From contig CAZHUE010000166.1 of the NCBI GenBank assembly GCA_964535875.1, forward strand, positions 1 through 6,634: DNA of 6,634 nt. Reading direction: 5' to 3'. The stretch's first letter is position 1. Each line of letters opens with the position of its first letter. This stretch comes from QPIN01 sp964535875 (GTDB lineage: Bacteria > Pseudomonadota > Gammaproteobacteria > Methylococcales > Methylomonadaceae). Below are positions 6,556 to 6,634 of this stretch, one piece after another. Under the pieces are notes generated by a model. The model was not told the origin of the DNA, searched no databases, and saw only the letters and a program-made list of their open reading frames with translations. The position numbers were made by a program, and so were the translations under genes.

Positions 6556-6634
6556 TTCGTTACTTTCTAATACCGGCCATCATTAGTCAAGCCGCTAAAT
6601 TATGTTCTAAAAAGGCCTCTAAGAACTTGTTCAA
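6556..6634. other. Noncoding right edge with short inverted repeats
   Basis: These 79 bases follow the kinase stop. CTAAT (6567-6571) and ATTAG (6582-6586) form a 5-base inverted repeat around a GC-rich centre. GTTCT (6604-6608) and AGAAC (6622-6626) form another around AAAAGGCCTCT. The last bases, GAACTTGTTC, are nearly palindromic. None is followed by a T tract, so I do not call a terminator. The window ends before the context becomes clear. Confidence 0.4.

Overview
The window looks like ordinary chromosome of an AT-rich (low-GC) Gram-negative bacterium, probably a gammaproteobacterium. The evidence is an MCE-type trans-envelope transport operon with an outer-membrane-type lipoprotein, which implies two membranes, and a glucose-6-phosphate isomerase of the long enterobacterial type (542 residues) that follows the E. 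coli protein almost block for block as I recall it. Nothing in the sequence allows a confident genus. All six genes are on the + strand. There is no tRNA, rRNA, CRISPR array or recognisable complete mobile element.

Left part (2-3474): an MCE (mammalian cell entry/Mla-Pqi type) lipid ABC transporter. In order it has a STAS-fused MlaE-like permease cut by the left edge, an MlaF-like ATPase 3 bases downstream, a 195-base gap, an MlaD/PqiB-like single-MCE membrane-anchored protein, and, overlapping it by ATGA, a PqiC/YmbA-type auxiliary lipoprotein. Together they would form an inner-membrane ABC engine, a periplasmic MCE channel or shuttle with a long helical tail, and an outer-membrane anchor that moves phospholipid or other hydrophobic molecules between the membranes. 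The gap between ATPase and MCE genes is the least ordinary part: it starts with a 13-codon reading frame coupled to the ATPase stop codon and ends with a candidate promoter for the last two genes.

Middle (3475-3854): about 380 bases of AT-rich intergenic DNA with no supported gene and a plausible sigma-70-type promoter in front of pgi. Right part (3855-6555): pgi, encoding a glucose-6-phosphate isomerase with all signature motifs and catalytic residues, then after 160 bases with a good candidate promoter, a PfkB-family sugar kinase whose substrate cannot be read from the sequence. If the kinase is a fructokinase, it would feed fructose 6-phosphate to Pgi, but that is only inference from adjacency. 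The final 79 bases are noncoding and hold short inverted repeats.

I found no convincing new biological system. The items most worth a second look are the split transporter operon and the substrate of the PfkB kinase.
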